The notes below the pieces were generated by a model. That model ran no database searches. It saw only the letters and a program-made list of their open reading frames with translations, and was not told the DNA's origin. The position numbers and the translations under genes were made by a program. 64,000 bases of DNA from Thioglobus_A sp964344985 (lineage in GTDB: Bacteria; Pseudomonadota; Gammaproteobacteria; PS1; Pseudothioglobaceae): the NCBI GenBank assembly GCA_964344985.1, contig CAYFPI010000001.1, forward strand, positions 1 through 64,000. The letters run 5' to 3'. Of the stretch, positions 8,417-18,000 are shown in pieces (the first letter of the stretch is position 1; each line of letters starts with the position of its first letter).

Positions 8417-9274
8417 CTACAGACCAGGCATAGCAACGGATAGCGCAATTCCGACAAAAATCACCAANNNNNNNNNNATGAAATTATTATGCAAAAAAGC
8501 TCTAAAACAGGCTGTTTTTTCACGATTTTTGATTAAATATTGATGATAAATCATTAAAAATGCTACCAAAATCAGAGAAATGTCATAAAAAACAGCTAAA
8601 TTGAAAATTTCTGAAATTTTTATCAAAACTAAAAATAAAGCTATTTGCAAGATTGCAATGATTAATTTGTCAAACTTAGCAAATAGGATGGCAGTGGATT
8701 TAACGCCAACCATTAAATCTTCTTCTCTATCAGCCATGGCGTACATCGTGTCATAAACAATGGTCCAAATAACTGTTGCCAAAAAAATCCACCATACATT
8801 TGCTGGCACGATACCATTGGTAGCAGCAAAAGACATTGGCACACTCATGGCAAATGCCAAACCTAAGAAAAACTGTGGCAAGTGTGTCCAGCGCTTGGTA
8901 AATGGATAAAGTGTTGCGAAAAAAACAGCCACAAATGCCAATTGAACGGTCAATGTGTTAGTTAACAGTACCAATGCGAACGCCACTGCAATTAGTGTAA
9001 AAAATAAAATCAGTGCACTCTTAGGTGTGATTTCGCCGGAGGTTATTGGTCTTAGTTTAGTGCGCTCAATAAATTTATCAATACGCCTGTCAGCATAATC
9101 ATTAATCACACATCCTGCAGATCTCATCAGCACCACACCAGCGATAAAAATAAACAAAAGCTCAGTTTTCGGCCATCCGTCAGCTGCCAAAAACAATGCC
9201 CAGAGTGTTGGCCATAAGAGCAAATAAATGCCGACTGGCTTATCAAGACGCATTAGTCGCAAATAAGGATTCAT
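8417..9274 (-). CDS. ubiA: 4-hydroxybenzoate polyprenyltransferase (contains assembly gap)
   Basis: Prenylates 4-hydroxybenzoate in ubiquinone synthesis at the inner membrane. About 285 residues with multiple transmembrane helices. Both aspartate-rich motifs are present: NDYADRRID near residue 58 and DTMYAMADREEDLMVG in the middle. Ten N at 8468-8477 fall 50 bp before the stop, where E. coli UbiA has only a couple of residues between the matching segments, so little sequence is missing. The reading frame happens to continue across the gap. The gene overlaps rluC by 4 bp (ATG inside the preceding stop), suggesting translational coupling. Confidence 0.93.
   Translation of the reverse strand: MNPYLRLMRLDKPVGIYLLLWPTLWALFLAADGWPKTELLFIFIAGVVLMRSAGCVINDYADRRIDKFIERTKLRPITSGEITPKSALILFFTLIAVAFALVLLTNTLTVQLAFVAVFFATLYPFTKRWTHLPQFFLGLAFAMSVPMSFAATNGIVPANVWWIFLATVIWTIVYDTMYAMADREEDLMVGVKSTAILFAKFDKLIIAILQIALFLVLIKISEIFNLAVFYDISLILVAFLMIYHQYLIKNREKTACFRAFLHNNFXXXXLVIFVGIALSVAMPGL
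8468..8477. other. Assembly gap (10 N) inside ubiA
   Basis: Placeholder of unknown true length near the 3' end of ubiA. Confidence 1.
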
Positions 9275-10182
9275 AACGCGTCTAAAAACACTTGAAGTTC
9301 ACTTGAGAGTGGTGCATGAACTTTTTGTATCTCTTTTGTGGTTGGATTAGTAAATGTAAGTTGGTGTGCATGCAAAAATAAGCGCTTAAGACCTTTAAAT
9401 TTTACTTGTCGATCAAATTCCTTATCACCATATTTATCATCACCTGCAATGGCGTGTCCTGTATGTTTGGCATGCGCGCGAATTTGGTGAGTGCGTCCCG
9501 TTTCAATTTTTACCTCTACCAATGATGCTTCAAACCCATCACTCGTGTAATTTTTAAGTGGTTGAAAATGACTTACTGAATGCTTTCCTTTAGCATCTAC
9601 TACCACGTAGCGTGAATTTTGATACAGTGGCGCATCAACCGTGTGTCGTTTTTTTGACCAAACACCCTTAACCAATGCAGTATATCGCTTTTCCATCTCA
9701 TGATTATTAAGTTGCTCATGCAGATTTTTTAACACGCCGCGTTTTTTAGCAATCAGTAGCACCCCTGAAGTTGCTCTATCTAGTCGGTGTACAAGCTCGA
9801 CCGGCTCTTTATACATAGATCTTAACGCTTCAATAACACCTACATCAACACCGCTACCACTATGAACGGCCAAACCGCTAGGCTTGTTAATAATCAATAA
9901 ACCCTTATCTTCATACAAAATCGCCTCTGTTAATGCTTTTATCAAGCCTTGAGAAGCGTGTGTTGATTTTTTCTCACTAACTTTAATCGGTGGAACTCTA
10001 ACAACATCACCAATTTTTAATTTATAGTCTGCTTTTTTCCTGCCTTTATTAACGCGCACCTCGCCCTTTCGAATTACACGATAAATGTGTGATTTTGGCA
10101 CGCCTTTTAAAATCTTAAGAAGAAAGTTATCTAGGCGCTGATCTTGCGAAAACTCATCAACAGTTTGGAAAGAAACAGCCAT
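9271..10182 (-). CDS. rluC: 23S rRNA pseudouridine synthase, RluC type
   Basis: Isomerises uridines in 23S rRNA (positions 955, 2504 and 2580 in E. coli). It has an N-terminal S4 RNA-binding domain (DQRLDNFLLKIL through EVRVNKGRKKADYKLKIGD) and the RluA-family catalytic motif HRLDRATSGVLL with catalytic Asp at residue 135. Other family segments are LLIINKPSGLAVHSG and ETGRTHQIRAH. The length of 303 is close to that of RluC. It overlaps tatD by 1 bp and ubiA by 4 bp in one minus-strand run. The RluC rather than RluD assignment rests on overall resemblance. Confidence 0.88.
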   Translation of the reverse strand: MAVSFQTVDEFSQDQRLDNFLLKILKGVPKSHIYRVIRKGEVRVNKGRKKADYKLKIGDVVRVPPIKVSEKKSTHASQGLIKALTEAILYEDKGLLIINKPSGLAVHSGSGVDVGVIEALRSMYKEPVELVHRLDRATSGVLLIAKKRGVLKNLHEQLNNHEMEKRYTALVKGVWSKKRHTVDAPLYQNSRYVVVDAKGKHSVSHFQPLKNYTSDGFEASLVEVKIETGRTHQIRAHAKHTGHAIAGDDKYGDKEFDRQVKFKGLKRLFLHAHQLTFTNPTTKEIQKVHAPLSSELQVFLDAL

Positions 10183-10955
10183 TACTTTGAGAAAAATAAA
10201 CGATTAAAATTTTGAGTGGTTGCTTGTGCAACGTCGTTAATGCTGATACCACGTATTTCAGCCAATTTCTGAGCCACATAATAAGTATAGGCTGGAGAAT
10301 TAGGCTTGCCACGATAAGGCACCGGAGTTAAATAAGGTGAGTCTGTTTCAACAAGTAGTCTATCTAGCGGTACTTTTTTAGCCACTTCTCGCAAACTATC
10401 GGCACTTTTAAAGGTGATAATGCCAGAAAAAGAAATGTAGAACCCCAAATCAAGTGCTGCTTTGGCAGTCTCCCAATCTTCTGCGAAGCAATGCATCACG
10501 CCAGCGCTCGCTTTTTCTTCTTGCATGATTTTTATGGTGTCTTGTTTGGCATCACGCGTATGAATAATCATTGGCTTACCTGATTGATTAGACGCGGAAA
10601 TATGTCGTCTAAAACGATCACGCTGCCAATCAGCCGTTTCTTTTTTGATATGAAAATAATCAAGCCCTGTTTCACCAATGGCAATAACTTTATCATGATT
10701 AGCAAGTTGCAACAGCTCTTGTTCAGTTGGATCCTTCCCCTCTTGTTCAGTTGGGTGAACACCTACAGATGCATAAATTAAGTCGTATTCTTTAGCCAGG
10801 GAAAACACATCATCAAAATGTTCTAAATCAATACAAACACACAAAAACTGTTCGACAGATAGCTCTTTAGCATGCGCAAGCATACTTTGAATACTGCCAC
10901 CAAAATGGGATAAATCAACTCGATCAATGTGACAGTGTGAATCTACAATACGCAT
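10182..10955 (-). CDS. tatD: TatD family metal-dependent DNase/hydrolase
   Basis: Cytoplasmic TIM-barrel hydrolase of the TatD family (YcfH-like), often linked to DNA repair or D-aminoacyl-tRNA quality control. The 257 residues contain the metal ligands HCHID (His7 and His9), GETGLDY, a catalytic-region HTRDA, MHCFAEDWETA and ETDSPYLTP. It lies between the AsmA-like gene and rluC with a 1-bp overlap on its 3' side. The exact TatD subfamily (TatD, YcfH or YjjV) is not certain; resemblance is greatest to YcfH. Confidence 0.9.
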   Translation of the reverse strand: MRIVDSHCHIDRVDLSHFGGSIQSMLAHAKELSVEQFLCVCIDLEHFDDVFSLAKEYDLIYASVGVHPTEQEGKDPTEQELLQLANHDKVIAIGETGLDYFHIKKETADWQRDRFRRHISASNQSGKPMIIHTRDAKQDTIKIMQEEKASAGVMHCFAEDWETAKAALDLGFYISFSGIITFKSADSLREVAKKVPLDRLLVETDSPYLTPVPYRGKPNSPAYTYYVAQKLAEIRGISINDVAQATTQNFNRLFFSK

Positions 10956-10956
10956 A

Positions 10957-11733
10957 TTACAATCCCAATTTTTCTAGCCAAACTTTCGCCTTGCTATCTA
11001 GATCATCACCCAGAGTGTTTAACTTACTCTTGAGTTTACGCTTCAAACCTTCTTTGATTTCTCTTTCGCCCAATTTTAAGCCTTGTTTTTCAAGCTCTGA
11101 TTGAATGCGAACAAGGGCAATTTTCATCAACTCCGCCCCCACTTGATCAATAGGAATACCCCTGTGCGCACCAAAGTTACGAATAATCACATTAGGAACT
11201 TCAAGTGTTTCTTTAAACCACTGAGTATCAACATAAAGTTGCGTGTTGATAAAATTTAGGTTGTTAATAATTACTCGATATTGCTCGTTATTTTGCCCAG
11301 GCCTTGATGGCGAATAGCTAGACTCAATATTTGAACGCTTTGAGCTGGATTGAGTGTTTAATTTTTGCAGTAATTCTACTAAATTCACCTTGTCTTTGTT
11401 TTGCTCTAAAGTAAATAGTAGTCCATCAAACTCAACATTTTCAAGCACAATTAAATTACCTTTGGTTTGATCAGACAATAAGACATTTAAATGATTAAGA
11501 ACAAATGCATTTTCATTTTTAAACTCTATTGGATTATTAACTTCTACAAAATCTAGATTAATCTGGCCTTTGTCCCAATCACTTCTAAACTCACCCACAT
11601 GAACTGAAGTTTTAAGTATATCTTGCGCATAAGACTCAACGCCTCGTTTAGCAAATGAATCAAATAGTGTAACAATTGCCAGCACTGACACAATTATCAA
11701 AATAAGCAAAAAGTAAAGTATTTTTTTCATCAT
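10957..11733 (-). CDS. AsmA-like membrane-anchored periplasmic protein
   Basis: A 258-residue protein with an N-terminal transmembrane anchor (residues 3-25, KKILYFLLILIIVSVLAIVTLF). A periplasmic domain follows with AsmA/DUF748-type features: the phrase VESYAQDILKTSVHVGEF after the anchor, the repeated beta pattern INLDFVEVNNP / LIVLENVEFDGLLF, and VIINNLNFINTQLYV. A Lys- and Glu-rich helical tail closes it. Members of this superfamily act in outer-membrane lipid transport or biogenesis, but nothing here fixes a specific role. It overlaps rsmG by 4 bp, so it belongs to the mnmG-rsmG transcript. Confidence 0.65.
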   Translation of the reverse strand: MMKKILYFLLILIIVSVLAIVTLFDSFAKRGVESYAQDILKTSVHVGEFRSDWDKGQINLDFVEVNNPIEFKNENAFVLNHLNVLLSDQTKGNLIVLENVEFDGLLFTLEQNKDKVNLVELLQKLNTQSSSKRSNIESSYSPSRPGQNNEQYRVIINNLNFINTQLYVDTQWFKETLEVPNVIIRNFGAHRGIPIDQVGAELMKIALVRIQSELEKQGLKLGEREIKEGLKRKLKSKLNTLGDDLDSKAKVWLEKLGL

Positions 11734-12344
11734 GAATCAGGTTTAATTTCTAAAAAATAACGATGATCAGAAACATATGGGACACTGATTTTGTGCACAG
11801 TAACCTGTGCATTGTTAATGACCTCTTGTGCGTAATGATCGCCTTTCATTAGTAGGTACGTGCCATTATCACACAATAGGTGTTGGGTAAGTTTCAATGT
11901 TTTATCAACCTCTGCAAATGCTCTAGAAGTTATCTGAGAAAAGCACTGATCTACTTGGTATTTCTCCACCCTGTCATTTATTACAGTTAATTTTTTTAAA
12001 CCAAGTTGAGTTTTGGCAAACTGCATAAAACGACATTTTTTGCCAACTGTATCAAGCACACTAACTGGTAAATTTGGCTTCATAATACTAATTACAATAC
12101 CTGGCAATCCTGCACCAGAGCCAACATCTAGTAATGATTTTTCGCCAATATAATCAATAACTGACAAACTATCCAGCAAATGCTTTTTAATGCCGTCTTC
12201 CATATTTCGAATGGCGCTCAAATTATAAGTTTTATTCCATTTGATAATTAACTCAAGATATTGAACTAGCTTGAGCGCCTGATCATTGCTCAATTTAACA
12301 CCCATCTCTTGAGCGCCCTCAATTAATAACTGAGTATGGCTCAT
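11730..12344 (-). CDS. rsmG: 16S rRNA 7-methylguanosine methyltransferase RsmG
   Basis: Methylates G527 of 16S rRNA with S-adenosylmethionine. 204 residues, the usual size. Landmarks are KWNKTYNLSAIRN, the SAM-binding LLDVGSGAGLPGIVISIM, and VINDRVEKY followed by ITSRAFAEVDKTL. The start overlaps the end of mnmG by 4 bp, the classical gidA-gidB arrangement. Confidence 0.96.
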   Translation of the reverse strand: MSHTQLLIEGAQEMGVKLSNDQALKLVQYLELIIKWNKTYNLSAIRNMEDGIKKHLLDSLSVIDYIGEKSLLDVGSGAGLPGIVISIMKPNLPVSVLDTVGKKCRFMQFAKTQLGLKKLTVINDRVEKYQVDQCFSQITSRAFAEVDKTLKLTQHLLCDNGTYLLMKGDHYAQEVINNAQVTVHKISVPYVSDHRYFLEIKPDS

Positions 12345-14209
12345 TGTTTTTTATAGGTTTTTAAATAAACCAACAAAATTGAAATAGACGCCGGGGTAAC
12401 GCCTTGAATACGGCTGGCTTGGCCAATAGTTTCTGGTTTATGCAAGCTTAGTTTTTGTCTAACTTCACTCGAAAGCGCCTTGATAGAATCGTAATCCATA
12501 TCTACAGATAATGGCGTATCTTCATTATTTCTATATTTTTCAATCTCTTCTAATTGGCGTTTAATATAACCTTCGTATTTAATCTGATTCTCAACAATAC
12601 CAATTAACGTGTCGTCTGTTAGAAAAGGCTCTCCTGATTTTATTTGACTTAAAGTTTTATAATCAACCTTAGGGCGTTTTAATAGCTCTAGTAGTGAGTA
12701 TTCATGACTTAACCTTCCACCCATAACTTCACCAGCCTGTTCATCGCTAGCTTGAATCCAAGTACTTTTAAGACGCTGTTTTTCCTTTGCCACTGAATCA
12801 TATTTGCTTTCAAATGCTTGCCAACGCTGATCATCTATCAAACCTAGGGATTTTGCCTTAGGGGTCAGGCGTTCATCTGCATTATCCTCTCTAAGCAGCA
12901 AACGATATTCAGCTCTAGAGGTAAACATGCGATAAGGCTCATTAGTGCCTTTGGTAATCAAATCATCCACCATTACACCAATATAACTTTCATCACGCTT
13001 TGGTAGCCACGGTTCAACTTCCTTAACAGCACAGGCAGCATTAATGCCTGCAAGCATACCTTGGGCAGCCGCCTCTTCATAACCTGTGGTACCATTGATT
13101 TGACCGGCAAAATATAAGCCAGATATCTTTTTAACCTCTAGGGTCTGCCTCAACCCTCTAGGATCAAAAAAGTCATATTCAATGGCATAACCTGGTCTGA
13201 CAATTTGTGCGTTCTCAAAGCCCTTAATTGAATGAATAAAATCAAGTTGCACTTCATAAGGCAATGATGTAGACACGCCATTAGGATAAACTTCATTGGT
13301 AGTCAGACCTTCAGGCTCAACAAATATTTGATGCGAATTACGATCAGAAAAACGCACCACCTTATCTTCAATAGAAGGACAGTATCTAGGTCCAATGCCT
13401 TCAATATTGCCAGTATACATTGGCGAGTCTTTTAAACCATCGCGAATAAAATCATGCGTTTTTTCATTGGTGTGTGTAATGTAGCACGAGATTTGTCGAG
13501 GGTGGTCACTTTGCTTACCTATGAATGAAAAACTTGGCGGTGGTGTGTCGCCCGGCTGCTCCTGCATTACAGAATAATCTAGAGATCTTCCATCAAGCCT
13601 TGGTGGGGTGCCTGTTTTCAGTCTACCAACACCAAGGTCATATTCTCGTAATTTTCTTGACAGAGCATTAGAAGGGGCGTCACCCGCTCGACCGCCTTGA
13701 AAATTAGTTTGTCCAATGTGAATAATACCGCCTAAAAACGTTCCTGATGTTAGGATAACTTTATCAGCACTAAAAGTTAATCCCATTTGAGTAACTACAC
13801 CAGTTACCACATCATTATCAATAATTAGATCATCAACGGCTTGCTGAAACAAAGATAAGTTGTCTTGATTTTCCAGTGCATAACGAATGGCGGCCTTGTA
13901 CAAAACACGATCAGCTTGGGCGCGAGTAGCACGAACCGCTGGCCCTTTAGAAGCGTTAAGTGTACGAAACTGAATGCCGGCTTTATCAATGGCCGTTGCC
14001 ATAACACCACCCATGGCATCAATCTCCTTTACCAAATGACCTTTGCCAATCCCGCCAATGGCAGGATTACAACTCATTTGTCCCAATGTTTCAATATTGT
14101 GAGAAATCAGCAAAGTGCTAACACCCATGCGAGCTGAGGCAAGTGCAGCCTCTGTGCCTGCATGGCCACCACCAATCACAATAACCGAATAATGCTTAAC
14201 TTGACTCAT
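12341..14209 (-). CDS. mnmG: tRNA uridine 5-carboxymethylaminomethyl modification enzyme MnmG
   Basis: FAD-binding partner of MnmE that modifies the wobble uridine of several tRNAs. 622 residues, full length. Features are the N-terminal dinucleotide-binding VIVIGGGHAGTEAALASARM, CNPAIGGIGKGHLVKEIDA, GLYFAGQINGTTGYEEAAAQG, and the C-terminal GidA-associated domain ending LLVYLKTYKKQ. It is the first gene of the mnmG-rsmG-AsmA-tatD-rluC-ubiA run, all in tight overlap. Confidence 0.97.
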   Translation of the reverse strand: MSQVKHYSVIVIGGGHAGTEAALASARMGVSTLLISHNIETLGQMSCNPAIGGIGKGHLVKEIDAMGGVMATAIDKAGIQFRTLNASKGPAVRATRAQADRVLYKAAIRYALENQDNLSLFQQAVDDLIIDNDVVTGVVTQMGLTFSADKVILTSGTFLGGIIHIGQTNFQGGRAGDAPSNALSRKLREYDLGVGRLKTGTPPRLDGRSLDYSVMQEQPGDTPPPSFSFIGKQSDHPRQISCYITHTNEKTHDFIRDGLKDSPMYTGNIEGIGPRYCPSIEDKVVRFSDRNSHQIFVEPEGLTTNEVYPNGVSTSLPYEVQLDFIHSIKGFENAQIVRPGYAIEYDFFDPRGLRQTLEVKKISGLYFAGQINGTTGYEEAAAQGMLAGINAACAVKEVEPWLPKRDESYIGVMVDDLITKGTNEPYRMFTSRAEYRLLLREDNADERLTPKAKSLGLIDDQRWQAFESKYDSVAKEKQRLKSTWIQASDEQAGEVMGGRLSHEYSLLELLKRPKVDYKTLSQIKSGEPFLTDDTLIGIVENQIKYEGYIKRQLEEIEKYRNNEDTPLSVDMDYDSIKALSSEVRQKLSLHKPETIGQASRIQGVTPASISILLVYLKTYKKQ

Positions 14210-14227
14210 TTGCTTTGTTCTGTCAAT

Positions 14228-14257
14228 AAAAAAGGCCCGTTAAACACGAGCCTTTTT
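14228..14257 (-). terminator. Intrinsic terminator after fba
   Basis: An AAAAAGGC/GCCTTTTT stem with a run of T on the minus strand lies 20 bp past the fba stop and 19 bp before the mnmG start. It separates the carbon operon from the mnmG run. Confidence 0.85.
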
Positions 14258-14276
14258 GCTTTTGACCCTTAGGCGC

Positions 14277-15338
14277 TTACTTAACGTTAGCGTCTAATTC
14301 GCCAGAAAGATACTTCTGAGACATTTCGTCTAATGAAGACACGCTGATTTTATCAGCTTGACCTGCAGAGCCAAATGCTTCAAAACGATCGGCACAAATA
14401 TCACTCATTGCATTTGTTGCTTCTTTGAAGAATTTACGCGGATCAAAGTTTGATGTATTTTCAGACAAATGACGACGAATCGCACCTGTTGAAGCCATGC
14501 GTAAATCAGTATCAATGTTTACTTTACGAACACCGTTTTTAATACCTTCTTGAATTTCACTTACTGGTACACCGTATGTCTGACCCATATCACCACCGTA
14601 GTTGTTAATGATCTTTAACCAGTCTTGTGGTACTGAAGAAGAACCATGCATTACTAAATGTGTGTTCGGGATACGTGCATTAATTTCTTTAATACGATCA
14701 ATACGTAAGATTTCACCTGTAGGCTCTTGAGTAAACTTATAAGCACCGTGTGATGTTCCGATAGCAATTGCCAAGGCATCAACGTTAGTTGCTTTAACAA
14801 AATCAGCCGCTTCTTCAACACCTGTTAAAAGCATATCAAGGTCTAATTTACCTTCAGCGCCGTGACCATCTTCTTCACCCATTTCACCTGTTTCTAGCGA
14901 ACCTAAACAACCTAACTCACCCTCTACAGATACACCGCCAGCGTGTGCCATCTTAACCACTTCTTTAGTTACATTAACGTTGTACTCAAATGAAGCTGGA
15001 GTTTTACAATCTGCCTCTAATGAACCATCCATCATTACTGATGAAAATCCTGACTGGATTGAACGCAGACATACTGCAGGCTCAGAACCATGATCCTGGT
15101 GCATTACCACAGGAATGTGTGGGTACATTTCAGTTGCAGCAGAAATTAAGTGACGCAAGAACGGCTCACCCGCATAACCTCTAGCACCTGCAGAACCTTG
15201 CATAATTACTGGTGAATTAGTCTTGTCAGCAGCTTCCATGATTGCATGAACTTGCTCCATGTTGTTTACGTTAAACGCAGGCATTCCATAACCATTTTCT
15301 GCCGCGTGGTCTAATAATTCTCTTAATGAAATTAACAT
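14277..15338 (-). CDS. fba: Class II fructose-bisphosphate aldolase
   Basis: Zinc aldolase that interconverts fructose 1,6-bisphosphate with dihydroxyacetone phosphate and glyceraldehyde 3-phosphate; it also makes sedoheptulose bisphosphate in the Calvin cycle. 353 residues. Class II features are PVVMHQDHGSEPAVCLRSI (metal and substrate ligands), SVEGELGCLGSLETGE, LAIAIGTSHGAYKF and LVMHGSSSVPQDWL. It resembles the CbbA/Fba subgroup of proteobacterial autotrophs. The strong ribosome site AAGGAG precedes the ATG. It is the last gene of the tkt-gap-DUF302-pgk-pyk-fba operon. Confidence 0.96.
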   Translation of the reverse strand: MLISLRELLDHAAENGYGMPAFNVNNMEQVHAIMEAADKTNSPVIMQGSAGARGYAGEPFLRHLISAATEMYPHIPVVMHQDHGSEPAVCLRSIQSGFSSVMMDGSLEADCKTPASFEYNVNVTKEVVKMAHAGGVSVEGELGCLGSLETGEMGEEDGHGAEGKLDLDMLLTGVEEAADFVKATNVDALAIAIGTSHGAYKFTQEPTGEILRIDRIKEINARIPNTHLVMHGSSSVPQDWLKIINNYGGDMGQTYGVPVSEIQEGIKNGVRKVNIDTDLRMASTGAIRRHLSENTSNFDPRKFFKEATNAMSDICADRFEAFGSAGQADKISVSSLDEMSQKYLSGELDANVK

Positions 15339-15369
15339 ATTTTTCTCCTTTTACTTTATTACTTATTTC

Positions 15370-16818
15370 TTAATAGTCTGAGTCACCAACACGAAGAATC
15401 TTCAACATGTTAGTTCCACCTGATCTGTCTTTGTACATACCTTTGGTTAATATTACCAAATCGTCTTTGCTAACAACACCGTTTTTAGTCAGTGTATCAA
15501 TAACTTGTTTATTAACTTCCATCCAATCAGCATTGTTATCTTTTTCAACACCACATGGATACACACCACGATAAAGCGTTACTTTTCGAAGTGTTTGTAC
15601 GCTATCACTCATGGCATAAATAGAAACGTTTGAGCTAATTCTTGACATCCACATGGCTGTTTTTCCAGTTTCAGTCAGTGCAGCAACCACATTAGCACCC
15701 AAGTGATTGGCCGCATACATTGTGCTCATTGCAATGGTTTCATCAATGTTTTCAAATGTTTCGTTAAGGCGATGATGCGAAACCTTTGCGATTGGATTTT
15801 TTTCAGTTTCAATACACACTTCATGCATAGTATTAACTGCATTTTTCGGATAATCACCCGCTGCTGTTTCAGCTGATAGCATCACTGCATCTGTGCCGTC
15901 TAATACTGCATTAGCCACATCAAATACTTCTGCACGTGTTGGAATCGGATTAGTAATCATGGACTCTAACATTTGTGTTGCTGTAATTACAATGCGATCA
16001 TTTGAACGGGCCAACTTAATTAAACGTTTTTGTTGTGCTGGCAATTGAGGATCACCAATTTCAACGCCCAAATCACCACGAGCAACCATAATGCCTGCTG
16101 ATTCTTTAATGATATCCAAAATGATATCATCAGCTAATGATTCAGCACGCTCAATCTTAGAAATAACACCAGCATCACATCTAGCCTTAGCTAACAAATC
16201 CTTAGTCTCACGAACATCGTCACCATTAACTGGGAATGATAAAGCCACATAATCTGCCTTAGCTTTAGCTGCCGTAAAGATGTCTTTTTTGTCTTTTTCA
16301 GTGAGTGCATTGGCTGATAATCCACCGCCACGTAAGTTAATGCCTTTTTTATCTGAGAGTGAACCGCCTTGAGTAACGCGAGTGTTAATTTTATTACCTT
16401 CAACATTTACCACTTCTAAAACAACCTTGCCATCATCTAATAGCAAAATATTGCCAGGCTTAACTTCTTGAGGCAGTGTCTTGTAAGCAATGCCGACTGC
16501 ATCTTGATTGCCAGAATTCTCGTCAAGATCAGCATCTAATGCAAAACTATCGCCGTTTTCTAGTTGGATTTTTATACCATCTTTAAATGAAGCGATACGA
16601 ATTTTAGGACCTTGCAGGTCCATCAAAATGCCAATATAGGTCTGGTTAGCTTGTGCCCATTCACGCACAGCTTTAACACGCCCTAAATGCTCTTCTTCTG
16701 ATCCATGAGAAAAGTTAATACGTACAACATTAACACCCGCTTCTAGAATGCTTTCTAAAACCCCAGGCTTATCCGTTGCCGGCCCCAAGGTTGCTAAGAT
16801 TTTAGTTCTTCTAGGCAA
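15370..16818 (-). CDS. pyk: Pyruvate kinase
   Basis: Makes pyruvate and ATP from phosphoenolpyruvate. 482 residues with the N-terminal RRTKILATLGPAT, RINFSHGSEEEH, the ADP/Mg region VMVARGDLGVEI and the signature ITATQMLESMITNPIPTRAEV. It appears to start with TTG at 16818 (product MPRRTKI). Its ribosome site CGGAG overlaps the pgk stop codon 4 bp upstream, so translation is probably coupled to pgk. In an autotroph the enzyme drains fixed carbon from the Calvin cycle towards acetyl-CoA. Confidence 0.95.
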   Translation of the reverse strand: MPRRTKILATLGPATDKPGVLESILEAGVNVVRINFSHGSEEEHLGRVKAVREWAQANQTYIGILMDLQGPKIRIASFKDGIKIQLENGDSFALDADLDENSGNQDAVGIAYKTLPQEVKPGNILLLDDGKVVLEVVNVEGNKINTRVTQGGSLSDKKGINLRGGGLSANALTEKDKKDIFTAAKAKADYVALSFPVNGDDVRETKDLLAKARCDAGVISKIERAESLADDIILDIIKESAGIMVARGDLGVEIGDPQLPAQQKRLIKLARSNDRIVITATQMLESMITNPIPTRAEVFDVANAVLDGTDAVMLSAETAAGDYPKNAVNTMHEVCIETEKNPIAKVSHHRLNETFENIDETIAMSTMYAANHLGANVVAALTETGKTAMWMSRISSNVSIYAMSDSVQTLRKVTLYRGVYPCGVEKDNNADWMEVNKQVIDTLTKNGVVSKDDLVILTKGMYKDRSGGTNMLKILRVGDSDY

Positions 16819-16821
16819 TGT

Positions 16822-17985
16822 TTACTCCGCTGCTCTTTGTTCTAAAATTTCTACTGCTGGTAGTTTTTTGCCTTCTAAGAATTCTAAGAATGCACCACCG
16901 CCTGTTGAAATATAGCTTACTTTGTCTTCAATATTGTATTTATCAACCGCTGCTAATGTGTCGCCACCGCCTGCAATTGAAAATGCATCAGACTCAGCAA
17001 TCGCCATGCCTAATGTTTCTGTACCACCAGCAAATTGATCAAATTCAAATACGCCAACTGGACCGTTCCAAACAATCGTACCTGCATTTTTCATAATATC
17101 AGCCAATTGCTGTGCAGAATCAGGACCAATATCAAAAATCATATCATCAGCAGCAACATCGCCCGCTGCTTTTGTTTCTGCTGCTGCAGTTTCAGAAAAT
17201 TCTTTACCTGTTACCACATCAGTCGGTACTGGAATCTCACAATCTTCCATTAGCTTCTTAGCAGTTGGAATTAAGTCATCTTCACATAGTGATTTACCAA
17301 CATTATGGCCTTGAGCTGCAATGAAAGTATTCGCAATACCGCCACCAACAACTAATTGATCTACTACTTTAGATAATGACTCCAATACAGTTAGTTTGGT
17401 TGATACTTTAGAGCCACCAACAATTGCAACCATTGGACGCGCTGGATTGTCTAGTGCCTTACCTAATGCCTCAAGCTCTCCAGTTAATAACGGACCAGAA
17501 CATGCAACTGGTGCGTATTTAGCCACACCATGAGTTGATGCTTGAGCACGGTGAGCCGTACCAAATGCGTCCATAGCAAAAATATCACACATTGCTGCCA
17601 TTTGCTTAGACAAAGCATCATCGTTTGATTTTTCACCCTTGTTAAAACGTACATTTTCACAAAGCACCACTTCGCCATCGTTCATTTCAACGCCGTTTAA
17701 CCAATCTTTTTCTAAACGCACTTCTTGGCCTAATAATTCAGTTAATCTATTTGCAACTGGCTGCAAAGAAAACTCATCTGCAGGCTCGCCTTCAGTTGGA
17801 CGACCAAGATGTGACATTAACATTACCTTAGCGCCTTGTTTTACTGCTAGCTCAATGGTTGGCAATGAAGCTTTAATACGCTTATCGCTAGTTACTACAC
17901 CATCTTTAATGGGTACGTTAAGGTCTTGACGAATAAGAACTTTTTTTGAACTTAAATCTAAATCTGATAAATTGATAACTGACAT
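16822..17985 (-). CDS. pgk: Phosphoglycerate kinase
   Basis: Phosphorylates 3-phosphoglycerate with ATP (Calvin cycle direction) or the reverse in glycolysis. 387 residues, full length. Landmarks: VLIRQDLNVPIKDG at the N-terminus, LMSHLGRPTEGE, MVAIVGGSKVSTKL, the nucleotide-binding GPVGVFEFDQFAGGT, and the C-terminal SIAGGGDTLAAVDKY / STGGGAFLEFLEGKKLP. A good ribosome site (TAGGAG) precedes it. It lies between the DUF302 gene and pyk. Confidence 0.97.
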   Translation of the reverse strand: MSVINLSDLDLSSKKVLIRQDLNVPIKDGVVTSDKRIKASLPTIELAVKQGAKVMLMSHLGRPTEGEPADEFSLQPVANRLTELLGQEVRLEKDWLNGVEMNDGEVVLCENVRFNKGEKSNDDALSKQMAAMCDIFAMDAFGTAHRAQASTHGVAKYAPVACSGPLLTGELEALGKALDNPARPMVAIVGGSKVSTKLTVLESLSKVVDQLVVGGGIANTFIAAQGHNVGKSLCEDDLIPTAKKLMEDCEIPVPTDVVTGKEFSETAAAETKAAGDVAADDMIFDIGPDSAQQLADIMKNAGTIVWNGPVGVFEFDQFAGGTETLGMAIAESDAFSIAGGGDTLAAVDKYNIEDKVSYISTGGGAFLEFLEGKKLPAVEILEQRAAE

Positions 17986-18000
17986 ACTGTTCTCCTATTG